A stretch of DNA of 64,000 nucleotides from Candidatus Eremiobacteraceae bacterium (lineage in GTDB: Bacteria; Vulcanimicrobiota; Vulcanimicrobiia; Eremiobacterales; Eremiobacteraceae). The stretch covers positions 1-64,000 of the forward strand of contig DATGJI010000042.1 of NCBI GenBank assembly GCA_035295225.1, in the 5' to 3' direction. Positions 6,808-16,113 of this stretch are shown piece after piece (the stretch's first letter is position 1; every line of letters begins with the position of its first letter). The notes beneath the pieces are model-generated. The model was not told the DNA's origin. It was given only the letters and a program-made list of their open reading frames with translations, and searched no databases. Both the position numbers and the translations under genes were made by a program.

Positions 6808-8799
6808 TCAGCGGAGATCGAAGTGCGCTTGGATGTAGTCCATCCAGTGTTCGTACACATCGAGCGTGCGAACGGGGTCGGACGGGAAATGCCCGGGAAC
6901 CGGCCAGACACGTAACGTGGCATCCTTGTCGTTGTCGCGCAGCGCGCGCCAGTACATGGATGACGTCGCGAACGGATCTCGGTTGTCGCCGATGTCGGAC
7001 AGGATGAGCACCGGCGTGGTGACGTCCTTGACGTACGTGATCGCAGACGCACGGCGCCATTCAGCGGCATTGCCGGCGACATACGGCGATCCGTGGAAGA
7101 GCGCGGCGTCCGATTGGCTGTCGTCGGCAACGCCGTAGTCCGTGGCCCAATCGTTGACGGACGCACCCGAGACAGCGGCGTTCCAGATGTGGTACTTCGA
7201 GATCATCCACGCGGTCATGATCCCGCCATACGACCAGCCGGAGACTGCGATGCGGCGATCATCGACTATTCCGCGCGCGCGAACGGCAGCGACGGCGCTC
7301 ATGATATCCTTGCCGGGACCTTCGTCGGGGTCGTAGAGCACGCCGCGCAGATATGCCAGACCAAGATTTGTGCTGCCGCGATAGTTCGGTTCAAGCACGA
7401 GCCAACCGCGCGCAGCCATCAGCTGTGCAAACACATCGAAAGACCGCACGGAGGCGCTTGTGGGACCCCCGTGGATCTTCAACACGAGCGGGTAGCGCCG
7501 ATGCGGGTCGAAATGCGGCGGTGTGAAGAGCAGCGCATCGCCGACGATACCCATCGTGGTGGGAAAATCGATCGTCTGCGCGTCGGCAAGCTCAAGATCC
7601 GCGACCGACCGGTTGTAATCGGTGAGCTTTACCGCAACGCCATCCTTCGACCGGACGTATAGCTCGCTCGGCTGTTTCACGCCGTTTCCGACGAATACCA
7701 TCGTCCCGTCGGCCGCGATTGCGCCAGCGAGCGACGAATCGACGCGTACATCGCCAACATCGACATTCGTGCTCGTTCCATCGAGCGACCGCGCGCGCAA
7801 CGCAAGCGACGTATGATCGTATGTCGAGATGATGAGCCCGCGGGAGTCCGCAAGCCACGCCGCGTCGTTGACGTTGCAGTCGCAGCTCCTTGTTATCGAG
7901 ACGCCGTTGCCGCCGGCCGGCGACGTCACATACATCTCGATCTGGTTCGATTGATTGTCGCCTTGAGAATAGCTGTACGCGATGTGCTTTCCGTCAGGCG
8001 AGAACAGCGCCCCGCTCTCCCACATGTCGTGGGCGGTCAACCGCGACCGTTTCCCAGATGACACGTCGACGAGCTCGATGTGCGAGACGTAGGAGTCGTT
8101 GAGAATCGCGTTCGGATTGACGGTGTAGGCCAGCGTTTTACCGTCGGGCGACCACGCAAGATTCGAATCGCTCGCGTCGCCGAACGTGAGCTGCTTCGGG
8201 CGTCCGCCGGCTGCCGATGTGACGAAAACATGCGCGGGGCGCGGCGCTGAGTGCGCGACTATCGGTTCGGTTGTGAAGACGAAACTGTCGCGAAAGCGGT
8301 CCGCGCCGCTGCGTTTCGGCTTTGGATCCGCGGCTGCATACGCAATCCCGCTGCCGTCCGGCCGCCACGTGTATTCTTGGATACCGTCGCCCGCCGACGT
8401 GACCGGTTTCGCGTCGCCGCCGTCGAGCGGCATCACCCAGACTTGGACCGCCGCGTCATCGCCGCTGCCTGCATCTGCGAGAAATGCGAGCTTCGTGCCG
8501 TCGGGCGAGAACGACGGTGCGTCGACATCGTGCCGATCCTGGGTCAGCGTTCGTCGCGAGTGCGTGGTCAGGTCGATGAGGTCGAGATCGGTCGAGTAGG
8601 TATCGTCATCCCAATTGATCCGCGATACGACGACCGCGGCGAACTTGCCGTCGCGCGAGATCGCCGGGGCCGACAATCCCACGAGCGCCCGAAAATCCGA
8701 GGATCGCATCGTGCGTGCCTGCGCTTCGCTCGACGCTCCGTGCGATACCGCACCGATACCGACCAGAAATAGTAAGAGCCGACCGAGATGTCTAGTCAT
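6808..8799 (-). CDS. Secreted S9-family serine peptidase (prolyl oligopeptidase/dipeptidyl peptidase type)
   Basis: 663 residues. The signal peptide (residues 1-28, ending EAQA) is followed by a WD40-like/TolB beta-propeller with repeated SPDG blocks (FSPDGTKLAFLAD, WSPDGKTLAYTV, FSPDGKHIAYSY) and then the alpha/beta-hydrolase catalytic domain. The nucleophile is in GWSYGGIMTAWM, the catalytic Asp in SDIGDNRDPF and the His in VPGHFPSDP. These enzymes cleave short peptides in the periplasm, often after proline or alanine. It is followed by the amino acid permease on the same strand and is divergent from the BNR-propeller gene at 8937. Confidence 0.93.
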   Translation of the reverse strand: MTRHLGRLLLFLVGIGAVSHGASSEAQARTMRSSDFRALVGLSAPAISRDGKFAAVVVSRINWDDDTYSTDLDLIDLTTHSRRTLTQDRHDVDAPSFSPDGTKLAFLADAGSGDDAAVQVWVMPLDGGDAKPVTSAGDGIQEYTWRPDGSGIAYAAADPKPKRSGADRFRDSFVFTTEPIVAHSAPRPAHVFVTSAAGGRPKQLTFGDASDSNLAWSPDGKTLAYTVNPNAILNDSYVSHIELVDVSSGKRSRLTAHDMWESGALFSPDGKHIAYSYSQGDNQSNQIEMYVTSPAGGNGVSITRSCDCNVNDAAWLADSRGLIISTYDHTSLALRARSLDGTSTNVDVGDVRVDSSLAGAIAADGTMVFVGNGVKQPSELYVRSKDGVAVKLTDYNRSVADLELADAQTIDFPTTMGIVGDALLFTPPHFDPHRRYPLVLKIHGGPTSASVRSFDVFAQLMAARGWLVLEPNYRGSTNLGLAYLRGVLYDPDEGPGKDIMSAVAAVRARGIVDDRRIAVSGWSYGGIMTAWMISKYHIWNAAVSGASVNDWATDYGVADDSQSDAALFHGSPYVAGNAAEWRRASAITYVKDVTTPVLILSDIGDNRDPFATSSMYWRALRDNDKDATLRVWPVPGHFPSDPVRTLDVYEHWMDYIQAHFDLR

Positions 8800-8936
8800 G
8801 TGGCTAGCGCACGTTCGACGCGGCGAGCGTCTGCGGCCTTCGCGCGGCCCGCCTTATAAATATGCATTATTGCGGTTTCAACGGAGGTCGCGCTGCGCTC
8901 TGCTCCGTAACACCGACGATTGTCCGGAGGAAATAC

Positions 8937-11900
8937 ATGCAATCGTTGTTTGCGATCATTTTCGCTTTGTTCTCAATGGTGGGCAGCGCCGCGTCGGCGG
9001 CTCCCGAGGCCTCGCCTTCGCCGAGCGCGCCGGCGCCGTCACCCAAACCGACGGCGACCGCAGCCGCACCCAAAGCATCGCCCACGCCTTCCTCGCCGTT
9101 CGCAAATATGAAATGGCGGGAAGTCGGTCCCGCCGCGTCCGGCGGCCGGGTGGCCGCGGTCGCGGGCAGCGCGACCGATCCGAATCTTTACTATATCGGC
9201 GCCGCCGGCGGCGGCGTCTGGAAGTCCGACAATGGCGGCGTGACCTGGGACTCCGTCTTTGACGATCAAGACGTGCAGGCTATCGGCGCGGTCACCATCG
9301 CGCCGAGCGACGACAGCACGGTCTGGGTCGGCAGCGGCGAAACCAATCCGCGCAACGACGTCATGCTCGGAACCGGCATCTTCAAATCCGTAGACGCGGG
9401 CAAGTCATGGACGAAGATGGGCCTCACGGATCTGCGCACGATCTCTCGCATCGCCGTGGATCCGAAAGACGTCAATCACGTCGTCGTGTCGGGCATGGGC
9501 GATCTTTTCAAAGATAGTCCGGCGGGCGGCGTCTACGTCACGAACGACGGCGGCAAGACGTGGACCCATTCGCTGTACGTCGGGCCCTCGAGCGGCGGCT
9601 CCGACCTCGCGATGGATATGAAAGATCCGAACGTGGTGTACGCGGGCATCTGGCAATTCCGGCGGCAGCCATGGATCGCATCGAGCGGCGGCCCGGATGG
9701 CGGCCTCTACAAATCAACAGATGGCGCCAAGACGTGGACGAAGCTGACCGGGCATGGGCTGCCGAACGGCATCACGGGTCGAATCGGCCTTGCGATCGCG
9801 CCAAGCGACTCCGCGCGCGTCTACGCGCTGATCCAAAGCACGGACGGTTTCCTTTACCGTTCGGATGATTCGGGCGCGACGTGGACGATGGTCAATCACG
9901 ACACGCTCATCGATCAGCGACCGTTCTACTTCAGCCATATCGCGGTCGATCCAACCGATAAGGATACCGTTTTTTCCGTCTCCGAACAGGCGTCGAAGAG
10001 CAAGGATGGCGGCAAGACGTTCAAGACCATCGCCGATCAAGTGCACGTGGACTATCACGCGATCTGGATCGCTCCGAACGATCCCAAGCGCATCATCTTG
10101 GGCGAGGACGGGGGTGCACCGGTCACCGTGGACGGCGGCGCGAACTGGTTCTTCTCGCGCAACTACGCGATCGGAGAGATCTACCACATCGCGGCCGATG
10201 ACGCCACGCCGTACAATGTTTGCGCGGGCTTCCAAGACAACAGCGGCTGGTGCTGGCCGTCGAACAGCCGCGATTCCGACGGGATCACGAACGAATACAC
10301 GACACCGGAGGTAGGCGGCGACGGTCAGTGGCTCGTGCCTGACCCAGCCAACCGCGACTACGTTTGGACCGATTCGCAAGACGGAGCCGTGAGCATCTGG
10401 ATGAACTCGAGCCGGATCAGCTTCGGCGTCGCACCGGATCTGACGTGCTTCAACGGCTTTGCGATCGACAAGTGCACGTACCGTTTCAATTGGGATTCAC
10501 CGATCGCGTTTGCGCCGTGGAACCCACATATCGTGTGGTACGGCGGCAACGTGATCTTTCAGTCGCAAGACGAAGGCCGGCATTGGCTGCCGATCAGCCC
10601 CGACCTCACGCGCAACATAAAGTCCCATCAACAGGCATCCGGCGGCCCGATCAGTCTTGACGTTTCGGGCGCCGAGACGTCAGACACGATTCTCGACATC
10701 GAAGGCTCGTCCGTCAAGCGCGGCGAGATATGGGCCGGTACCGACGATGGTCTCATCCAGCTGACGCGCGACGGCGGAAAGCACTGGAAGAACGTGACGC
10801 CGCCAGGCGTGCCTCCGTTCGGACGCGTTGAGGCGATTGCCCCGTCGACGATCGCAGATGGCACCGCTTTTGCCGCGATCGATCGTCATTACAGCGGCGA
10901 CTACGCACCGTATATCTTCAAGACGAGCGACTTCGGAAAATCGTGGACGTCGATCGCCGCCGGTCTTCCGGCAGATCAATCCGCGCGAGCCGTGCGCCAA
11001 GACCCGGTCAATCCGAATCTCGTCTATGCGGGCCTCGAGCGCAGCATGTGGATCTCGTTCGACGGCGGCAGCCGCTGGGAAAAGCTCCAAAGCAATCTTC
11101 CCCACACGGCGGTCTTCGATATACGAATCCAGCCGCGATTCGATGACCTTATCATCGCAACGCACGGCCGCTCCGCATGGATCATGGATGACATCCGTCC
11201 GCTCCAAGATCTCGAAGCCGCGAAGAGCGCCGGACATTATGTCTTTCAGCCGCCGGTCGCATATCAGTACAACAACACCGAGAAAGCGGAAGGCACCTAC
11301 ACCGAATACGCGGCTCCGAACCCGCCCACCGGCGCGGTCATCGACTTCTTCCAAGCCAAGGCGGGCGGAAAGGCGCCGGTGGTCGACATCCTCGACGCGC
11401 GCGGCCGCCTCGTGCGCAGCTACGCCGGTTCGCATCCGGTCGGCACGAGCGGAAAGAAGGAGCCGTGGATCAAGAACGGCTCGGGTGTCACGCGCTTTAT
11501 CTGGGATTTTTCCGAAACGCCTATCACGCCGTGGTATGGAGCGGCGAGCAAGGGCGCCCGTCTTCCGAACATCAGCAACTCCGTCGTCCCCGGCACCTAC
11601 ACGGCGCGCGTGACCTTCTCGAATGGTCTGCGCCTGTCGCGTACCTTTACCGTTCGACCCGATCCCGATGCACCGTGGACGCAGGCCGACTATAAAGCCC
11701 AGTACGATTTCTCGGAGCGCGCGTTGTCGATGCTGGATAACATGAATAAGGGATTCAACGCGATCGACGCACAGGTGGCCCGCTTGAAGAAGCTTGGCTC
11801 GCCGAGCGCCGTCGCGCTCGCGCGAGAAGGCTCGGCTGTCGAAAACTCGCTGACCGCGAACTACAAAAACGGTGAAGACGGCATCATGTTCGCGCCGAAA

Positions 11901-12053
11901 GTCTACGAATTCGTTCAGGGATTCGTGTTCAGCGGTGCTGCCGGACCCGTCTTGCAGACGCAACGACAGGCCGCCAAACTAATCACGCCGCAATACGCCG
12001 CCGCGATGGCGAAGATCGACGGTTGGCTCGCGCGGGCAAAGGCGGTGCGTTGA
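8937..12053 (+). CDS. Large secreted BNR/sortilin-type beta-propeller protein (copy 1)
   Basis: 1,038 residues. The signal peptide (MQSLFAIIFALFSMVGSAASA) and a Pro/Ser/Ala linker lead into many BNR/Asp-box blades of the form S.DGG.TW (for example KSDNGGVTWDSVF, YVTNDGGKTWTHS, RSDDSGATWTMV). ISPDLTRN near residue 555 and a C-terminal all-beta/helical tail follow. Databases usually label such proteins glycosyl hydrolase or VPS10-like, but no catalytic motif is visible, so binding or scaffolding is equally likely. A strong Shine-Dalgarno (GGAGGAAA) fixes the start at 8937. Its stop overlaps the next gene's start. A paralogue of nearly equal length lies at 16114. Confidence 0.88.
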   Translation: MQSLFAIIFALFSMVGSAASAAPEASPSPSAPAPSPKPTATAAAPKASPTPSSPFANMKWREVGPAASGGRVAAVAGSATDPNLYYIGAAGGGVWKSDNGGVTWDSVFDDQDVQAIGAVTIAPSDDSTVWVGSGETNPRNDVMLGTGIFKSVDAGKSWTKMGLTDLRTISRIAVDPKDVNHVVVSGMGDLFKDSPAGGVYVTNDGGKTWTHSLYVGPSSGGSDLAMDMKDPNVVYAGIWQFRRQPWIASSGGPDGGLYKSTDGAKTWTKLTGHGLPNGITGRIGLAIAPSDSARVYALIQSTDGFLYRSDDSGATWTMVNHDTLIDQRPFYFSHIAVDPTDKDTVFSVSEQASKSKDGGKTFKTIADQVHVDYHAIWIAPNDPKRIILGEDGGAPVTVDGGANWFFSRNYAIGEIYHIAADDATPYNVCAGFQDNSGWCWPSNSRDSDGITNEYTTPEVGGDGQWLVPDPANRDYVWTDSQDGAVSIWMNSSRISFGVAPDLTCFNGFAIDKCTYRFNWDSPIAFAPWNPHIVWYGGNVIFQSQDEGRHWLPISPDLTRNIKSHQQASGGPISLDVSGAETSDTILDIEGSSVKRGEIWAGTDDGLIQLTRDGGKHWKNVTPPGVPPFGRVEAIAPSTIADGTAFAAIDRHYSGDYAPYIFKTSDFGKSWTSIAAGLPADQSARAVRQDPVNPNLVYAGLERSMWISFDGGSRWEKLQSNLPHTAVFDIRIQPRFDDLIIATHGRSAWIMDDIRPLQDLEAAKSAGHYVFQPPVAYQYNNTEKAEGTYTEYAAPNPPTGAVIDFFQAKAGGKAPVVDILDARGRLVRSYAGSHPVGTSGKKEPWIKNGSGVTRFIWDFSETPITPWYGAASKGARLPNISNSVVPGTYTARVTFSNGLRLSRTFTVRPDPDAPWTQADYKAQYDFSERALSMLDNMNKGFNAIDAQVARLKKLGSPSAVALAREGSAVENSLTANYKNGEDGIMFAPKVYEFVQGFVFSGAAGPVLQTQRQAAKLITPQYAAAMAKIDGWLARAKAVR

Positions 12054-13009
12054 ACGGCATACGGCCGATCTCGCGCGCCGACGTTGAAGCGGCCCGCGAG
12101 CGCATCGCAGGCACCGTCCTGCGCACGCCGCTTGTCAAGCTCCAAGTCGAGGGACCGGGCTGTGAGATCTACTTGAAATTGGAAAATCTCCAGCCCACGA
12201 ATTCGTTCAAGATCCGCGGCGCGGCAAACGCGGTCGCGAAGCTGTCGGCCGATGCGCGCTCTCGCGGCGTCTGGACGATCAGCGCCGGCAATGCAGGACA
12301 AGGCGTTGCCTACGCAGCCCGAGCTGCCGGTATCCCATCCACGGTGGTCACCATCGAAACCGCCCCGGAGACTAAGGTCGCGCGCATGCGCGCTCTCGGC
12401 GCGCGCCTCGTGAAGGCGCCGTTCGACGAATGCTGGCATGCCATGGAGCAGCGCGCGTTTCCCGGTGTCGACGGCACGTTCATCCATCCTTTTGACGATG
12501 ATGATTTCATCGCGGGCAACGCGACGATCGGACTTGAGATCCTCGAGGATCTCCCCGACGTCGCGACCGTGCTCACTGCTTTCGGCGGCGGTGGGCTCAT
12601 CGCCGGGGTGGCGTCGGGCTTACGCGCCGGCGGGCGCGCTGACATCCGCGTCTTTGGTGCCGAACCGGAGACCGCCGCGCCGGCACATACCTCTTTTGCT
12701 CGCAATGCCGCGTCGGCATTCGCGGCTTGGGAGCCGAGTTTCGTCGACGGAGCCGGCGGGAAAAGCGTGTTCCCGCGCATGTGGGAACGCATCCGCCACA
12801 TCGTCACGGGTTCAATCGTCGTGTCGCTCGAAGACACAAGGCGGGCGATGCGAACGCTTGCCGAGAGCGCCCGCGTGATCGCAGAGGGAGCGGGCGCACT
12901 GCCGGTGGCTGCGGCGCTTTCCGGCAGAGCCGGAGCGGGGCGTATCGTAGCAGTGGTATCCGGCGGCAACGTCGACCTCGCAAAGTTCTGCGAGCTGATC
13001 GCGCAATAA
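12050..13009 (+). CDS. PLP-dependent serine/threonine dehydratase-like enzyme
   Basis: 319 residues, fold type II PLP enzyme. The PLP lysine lies in PTNSFKIRGAANA, the phosphate-binding loop is FGGGGLIAGVASGL, and VSGGNVDL near the C-terminus is also typical. The family (IlvA/TdcB-like, serine racemase, hydroxyectoine-type dehydratases) deaminates serine or threonine to the 2-oxo acid. No C-terminal ACT regulatory domain is present, so it is probably a catabolic or racemase-like form. A TTG at 12050 gives a 4-base overlap with the upstream stop and is preferred; an upstream TTG at 12023 is possible. Confidence 0.87.
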   Translation: MNGIRPISRADVEAARERIAGTVLRTPLVKLQVEGPGCEIYLKLENLQPTNSFKIRGAANAVAKLSADARSRGVWTISAGNAGQGVAYAARAAGIPSTVVTIETAPETKVARMRALGARLVKAPFDECWHAMEQRAFPGVDGTFIHPFDDDDFIAGNATIGLEILEDLPDVATVLTAFGGGGLIAGVASGLRAGGRADIRVFGAEPETAAPAHTSFARNAASAFAAWEPSFVDGAGGKSVFPRMWERIRHIVTGSIVVSLEDTRRAMRTLAESARVIAEGAGALPVAAALSGRAGAGRIVAVVSGGNVDLAKFCELIAQ

Positions 13010-13107
13010 TCCGCACGAGGGAAACGGACGAGGATCGGCACGCTGACGAGGCCGAAAACCGGCGATTGATTTAGGAATGCCGCGTCGCCGCGTCAAATCA
13101 ATGTAAT

Positions 13108-15528
13108 GTGCATCCAAGGCCCCCCGCAGCTTCCGCCCTTGCGCTGTTCGCCCTGGCGCTAGCCATACACGTGACTTTCAGAGCACCCGCGGCCGCGGCC
13201 GGCACCGGCGAACTCAGGGCGACCGTCGCGAGTGCCGCGGGCACGCCGATCGCCGGCGCGACCATCCGCTTGATCGGTTCCGGCGGCCGCTACGGTTTCA
13301 CATCAGACGAGCGAGGCCAGTTCGGCGGCTCTGTTGCAGCTGGAACGTATGTGCTTTCCGCCCACGCTGCGAAATATATGCCCATCTCCGCCGCGACGGT
13401 GTTCGTCGCTGCAGACCTGGTCACGGCGATCGATCTGACGATGACGCTTTCCCAAGCCTCGTCGATCGGCGTCTTGGATCGCGTCACCGTCAACGGCGCA
13501 GAAGCGGTCTCAACGTCGCCGTCGCATGTCGTGGCCGTGAACGCGCGGCTCGCAGCCGAGCAAGGCGTGACGCGCGTGACGGACATGCTCGGCGACGAAC
13601 TTTCCACAACCATCGTCCCTGTCGCGGGGGGCGGGTTCAACGCGCCGGCGGCCGTTGCGCTTCGAGGGCCCGATCCAAGCGAGACGCTCGTCGAAATCGA
13701 CGGGCACCAAGTCAATAATGGAAACGCGGGCTCCTTCGATGTCTCATTGCTCGACCCGGCCGATTTGCAGAGCGTGCAGATCGCGTACGGCATCGCGCCC
13801 ACGTCATTGTTCGGTCCCGACACCCTTGGCGGCGCCGTGAACATACAGACGCTCGAACCAACGCAAACTGCGCAATCGCTGCTCCGCGTGTCCGCGGGAT
13901 CCTTTGGTACGTTCGGCCAGACCGCGCAGACGACCGGCACGAGCGGCGACGTGGGTTACGCAGTCTCGATTCATCGGATCACGTCGGCTGGCGAGATACA
14001 CGACTTTCCAATCGTCGCGGACGGCGCCGACGGAGTTGTCGGCGATGGATCGGATGCCACTTCATCCATTGTGAAGTTGCGCTACGGCTTGGACAGAGGC
14101 GCGGGGTTCATCGGCGTCTCGCTGCGCGATCAGGCCGTCTACCGCGACCTTTCCGCCGTGCTCACGAGTTTGGGGAGCAGCGTGCAGAGCGGCGCCGGCT
14201 CAGCGCTCCTCGGACATAACTCCGCCTACGGTTTTGACGCGCAGGTACCGCTCGGCGACGCAGCCGCCGACGGCACAGGGCAGACGACGGCTTTGTTCAG
14301 GCACCTGACGTCGGTCGTGGCCCAATCGTCCGAGGGCCCGGCGCAAACCGCTTCACCCTTCCTTTACAACGACCGCGACGTCATAAACGACGACACGCTC
14401 GAAATCACGCATCCGCTCGATCGCGGCGTCGTGACGATCAAGTTCGCGCAAGCGAGCGAGCAGCTCGCCACCGATTACGTGCCGGGATCCGTCAGTTCGG
14501 ACATCGTCCTCGCGCCTCCGACTATCGACGTGGCACGGCCCGCGGACTCTCCGAGTCCCGGCAGCGCCGCTGACCCGGGCACGTTCGGCCAAGCGTCGCA
14601 CTCTGTCGGCGCGCTGTACACGTGGGACGCGACGGCAAAGCTGCACTATTCCCTTGCAGCATATCTCAGCGACTACAGCACCTTTGGAAAAAGCTTCGAT
14701 CCGCGAACCGGCTTCGTATGGACGCCCAATCCGGCTTCTGCGTTACGCGCATCGATCGGCACGACGTTCCAATCACCGCAGCTGCCGTCGCTCTATGTTC
14801 CGCCTGTTTTGCCGCCGCCGGTCAATGGATACATCAGCATCGGAAATCCTCATCTCGGGCCCGACAGAGCGACAGAATACGACCTCGGCTACGATCACTT
14901 TTTCACGGCGCCGCGAGGATCGCCGAGCATCAGCTTCGATGTGTATCGCTCCGACCTGCGCAACGCGATCACGACATTCATCCCGCCGACGACGTGCCCG
15001 GCGCCTCCGACTGGACCGCCGCCTTGCCTCAGCTATCCGGTCAATGCAGCCGCCCAGGTCTACACCGGGGCTGAAACGCACGCTTCCGTGCCGTTGGCCG
15101 GCGACGTTTCGCTACGCGCCGGGTACGGAGTCGATAGTGTGTACCTCACACAGGTGCCGCCGTTCGCACAAGACGGCTCGCTCGTCGTTGGTGAACAGAC
15201 ACTAGGCGTGCCGCTGCACAAGGCCACGCTTTCGGTAGAAAAAGATCCGCACGCCGCGCTCGCCTGGTACGCCCGCGTGCTCTACGAAGGCGAATACAAC
15301 GAACTCAATCGCCCTCCGTTTGCGACGATCCAGGCCGGCGCCACGTGGCACCGGCGCGACCTCGACGTGGGTCTTTACGGTACCAATCTCACCAACGTCT
15401 ACGACGACAGGTTCACGCAGCTAAACGGCGGCCTGCCGTACGGCGGGCTGACTGGGCCGATTCCCACGGACGCGCTCCCTCTGGCAGGCAGAGTCGTGAT
15501 CTTCGCCCTCACCCTTCACTCGCAATAG
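13108..15528 (+). CDS. TonB-dependent outer-membrane receptor
   Basis: 806 residues. A hydrophobic export signal is followed by a carboxypeptidase-regulatory-like beta domain (GELRATVASAAGTPIAGATI, about residues 33-120). The plug domain has TRVTDMLGDEL, AVALRGPDPSETLVEIDG and FGPDTLGGAVNIQTL. A long beta-barrel then ends with a terminal strand, GRVVIFALTLHSQ. Such receptors import siderophores, cofactors, sugars or peptides using TonB energy and require an outer membrane. The ligand is unknown. The GTG at 13108 has no clear ribosome-binding site. The neighbouring BNR proteins and dehydratase hint at a nutrient-scavenging locus. Confidence 0.9.
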   Translation: MHPRPPAASALALFALALAIHVTFRAPAAAAGTGELRATVASAAGTPIAGATIRLIGSGGRYGFTSDERGQFGGSVAAGTYVLSAHAAKYMPISAATVFVAADLVTAIDLTMTLSQASSIGVLDRVTVNGAEAVSTSPSHVVAVNARLAAEQGVTRVTDMLGDELSTTIVPVAGGGFNAPAAVALRGPDPSETLVEIDGHQVNNGNAGSFDVSLLDPADLQSVQIAYGIAPTSLFGPDTLGGAVNIQTLEPTQTAQSLLRVSAGSFGTFGQTAQTTGTSGDVGYAVSIHRITSAGEIHDFPIVADGADGVVGDGSDATSSIVKLRYGLDRGAGFIGVSLRDQAVYRDLSAVLTSLGSSVQSGAGSALLGHNSAYGFDAQVPLGDAAADGTGQTTALFRHLTSVVAQSSEGPAQTASPFLYNDRDVINDDTLEITHPLDRGVVTIKFAQASEQLATDYVPGSVSSDIVLAPPTIDVARPADSPSPGSAADPGTFGQASHSVGALYTWDATAKLHYSLAAYLSDYSTFGKSFDPRTGFVWTPNPASALRASIGTTFQSPQLPSLYVPPVLPPPVNGYISIGNPHLGPDRATEYDLGYDHFFTAPRGSPSISFDVYRSDLRNAITTFIPPTTCPAPPTGPPPCLSYPVNAAAQVYTGAETHASVPLAGDVSLRAGYGVDSVYLTQVPPFAQDGSLVVGEQTLGVPLHKATLSVEKDPHAALAWYARVLYEGEYNELNRPPFATIQAGATWHRRDLDVGLYGTNLTNVYDDRFTQLNGGLPYGGLTGPIPTDALPLAGRVVIFALTLHSQ

Positions 15529-15561
15529 AGCAGCATCGCTCCAGTCGAAAGGCGGCTAACT

Positions 15562-16056
15562 TTGGATACGGCACTTGTCATAGCGCGGTTGATCATCGGC
15601 CTCGGCATCTTTGCGCACGGAACGCAAAAGCTCTTCGGTTGGTTCGGCGGCTATGGGATCAAGGGCACGGGCGACTTCATGGAAACGCTCGGATTTCGGC
15701 CGGGCGCGGCGTTCGCGGTGCTATCGGGATTGGGTGAATCCGGCGGCGGCGTGCTCACGTTGCTGGGATTGTTAAATCCGATCGGCCCGGCGCTCATCGT
15801 CATGGTCATGATCACGGCGATCGGATCCGTCCACATCAAGAAGGGCTTCTTCACCTCGGATGGCGGTTGGGAGCTCAACTCGATGTACATCGCGGTGGCG
15901 CTGCTCATCGCACTCATCGGGCCGGGGGCGTATTCGATCGACGCCGCCCTCGGCATCACATTTCTCGCCGGAGCTCAGATCGCGTGGATCGCGCTCGGCG
16001 CCGCAGTTGTCATCGGCTTATTGAATTTGGCGATGCGCCGCTCTAAGGCCGCGTAG
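15562..16056 (+). CDS. DoxX-family membrane protein
   Basis: 164 residues with four transmembrane helices. The N-terminal ARLIIGLGIFAHGTQKLFGWFGG followed by GTGDFMETLGFRPG, and later ESGGGVLTLLGLL, are standard DoxX features. The family is found in thiosulfate:quinone oxidoreductase and in many uncharacterised redox or stress contexts; no partner here points to thiosulfate use. TTG start at 15562 with AAAGGCGG about 7 bases upstream. Confidence 0.88.
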   Translation: MDTALVIARLIIGLGIFAHGTQKLFGWFGGYGIKGTGDFMETLGFRPGAAFAVLSGLGESGGGVLTLLGLLNPIGPALIVMVMITAIGSVHIKKGFFTSDGGWELNSMYIAVALLIALIGPGAYSIDAALGITFLAGAQIAWIALGAAVVIGLLNLAMRRSKAA

Positions 16057-16113
16057 CAGCAGACGGCTGTGCATGCGGCGGGACTTAGCGCTGCTGCTTG
16101 CGTACTACCGGCC

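Noticed and set aside
8800-8936. A leaderless start for the first BNR gene from the TATAAATAT box
   Set aside because: A strong GGAGGAAA Shine-Dalgarno precedes the chosen ATG, so a leadered transcript is more likely.
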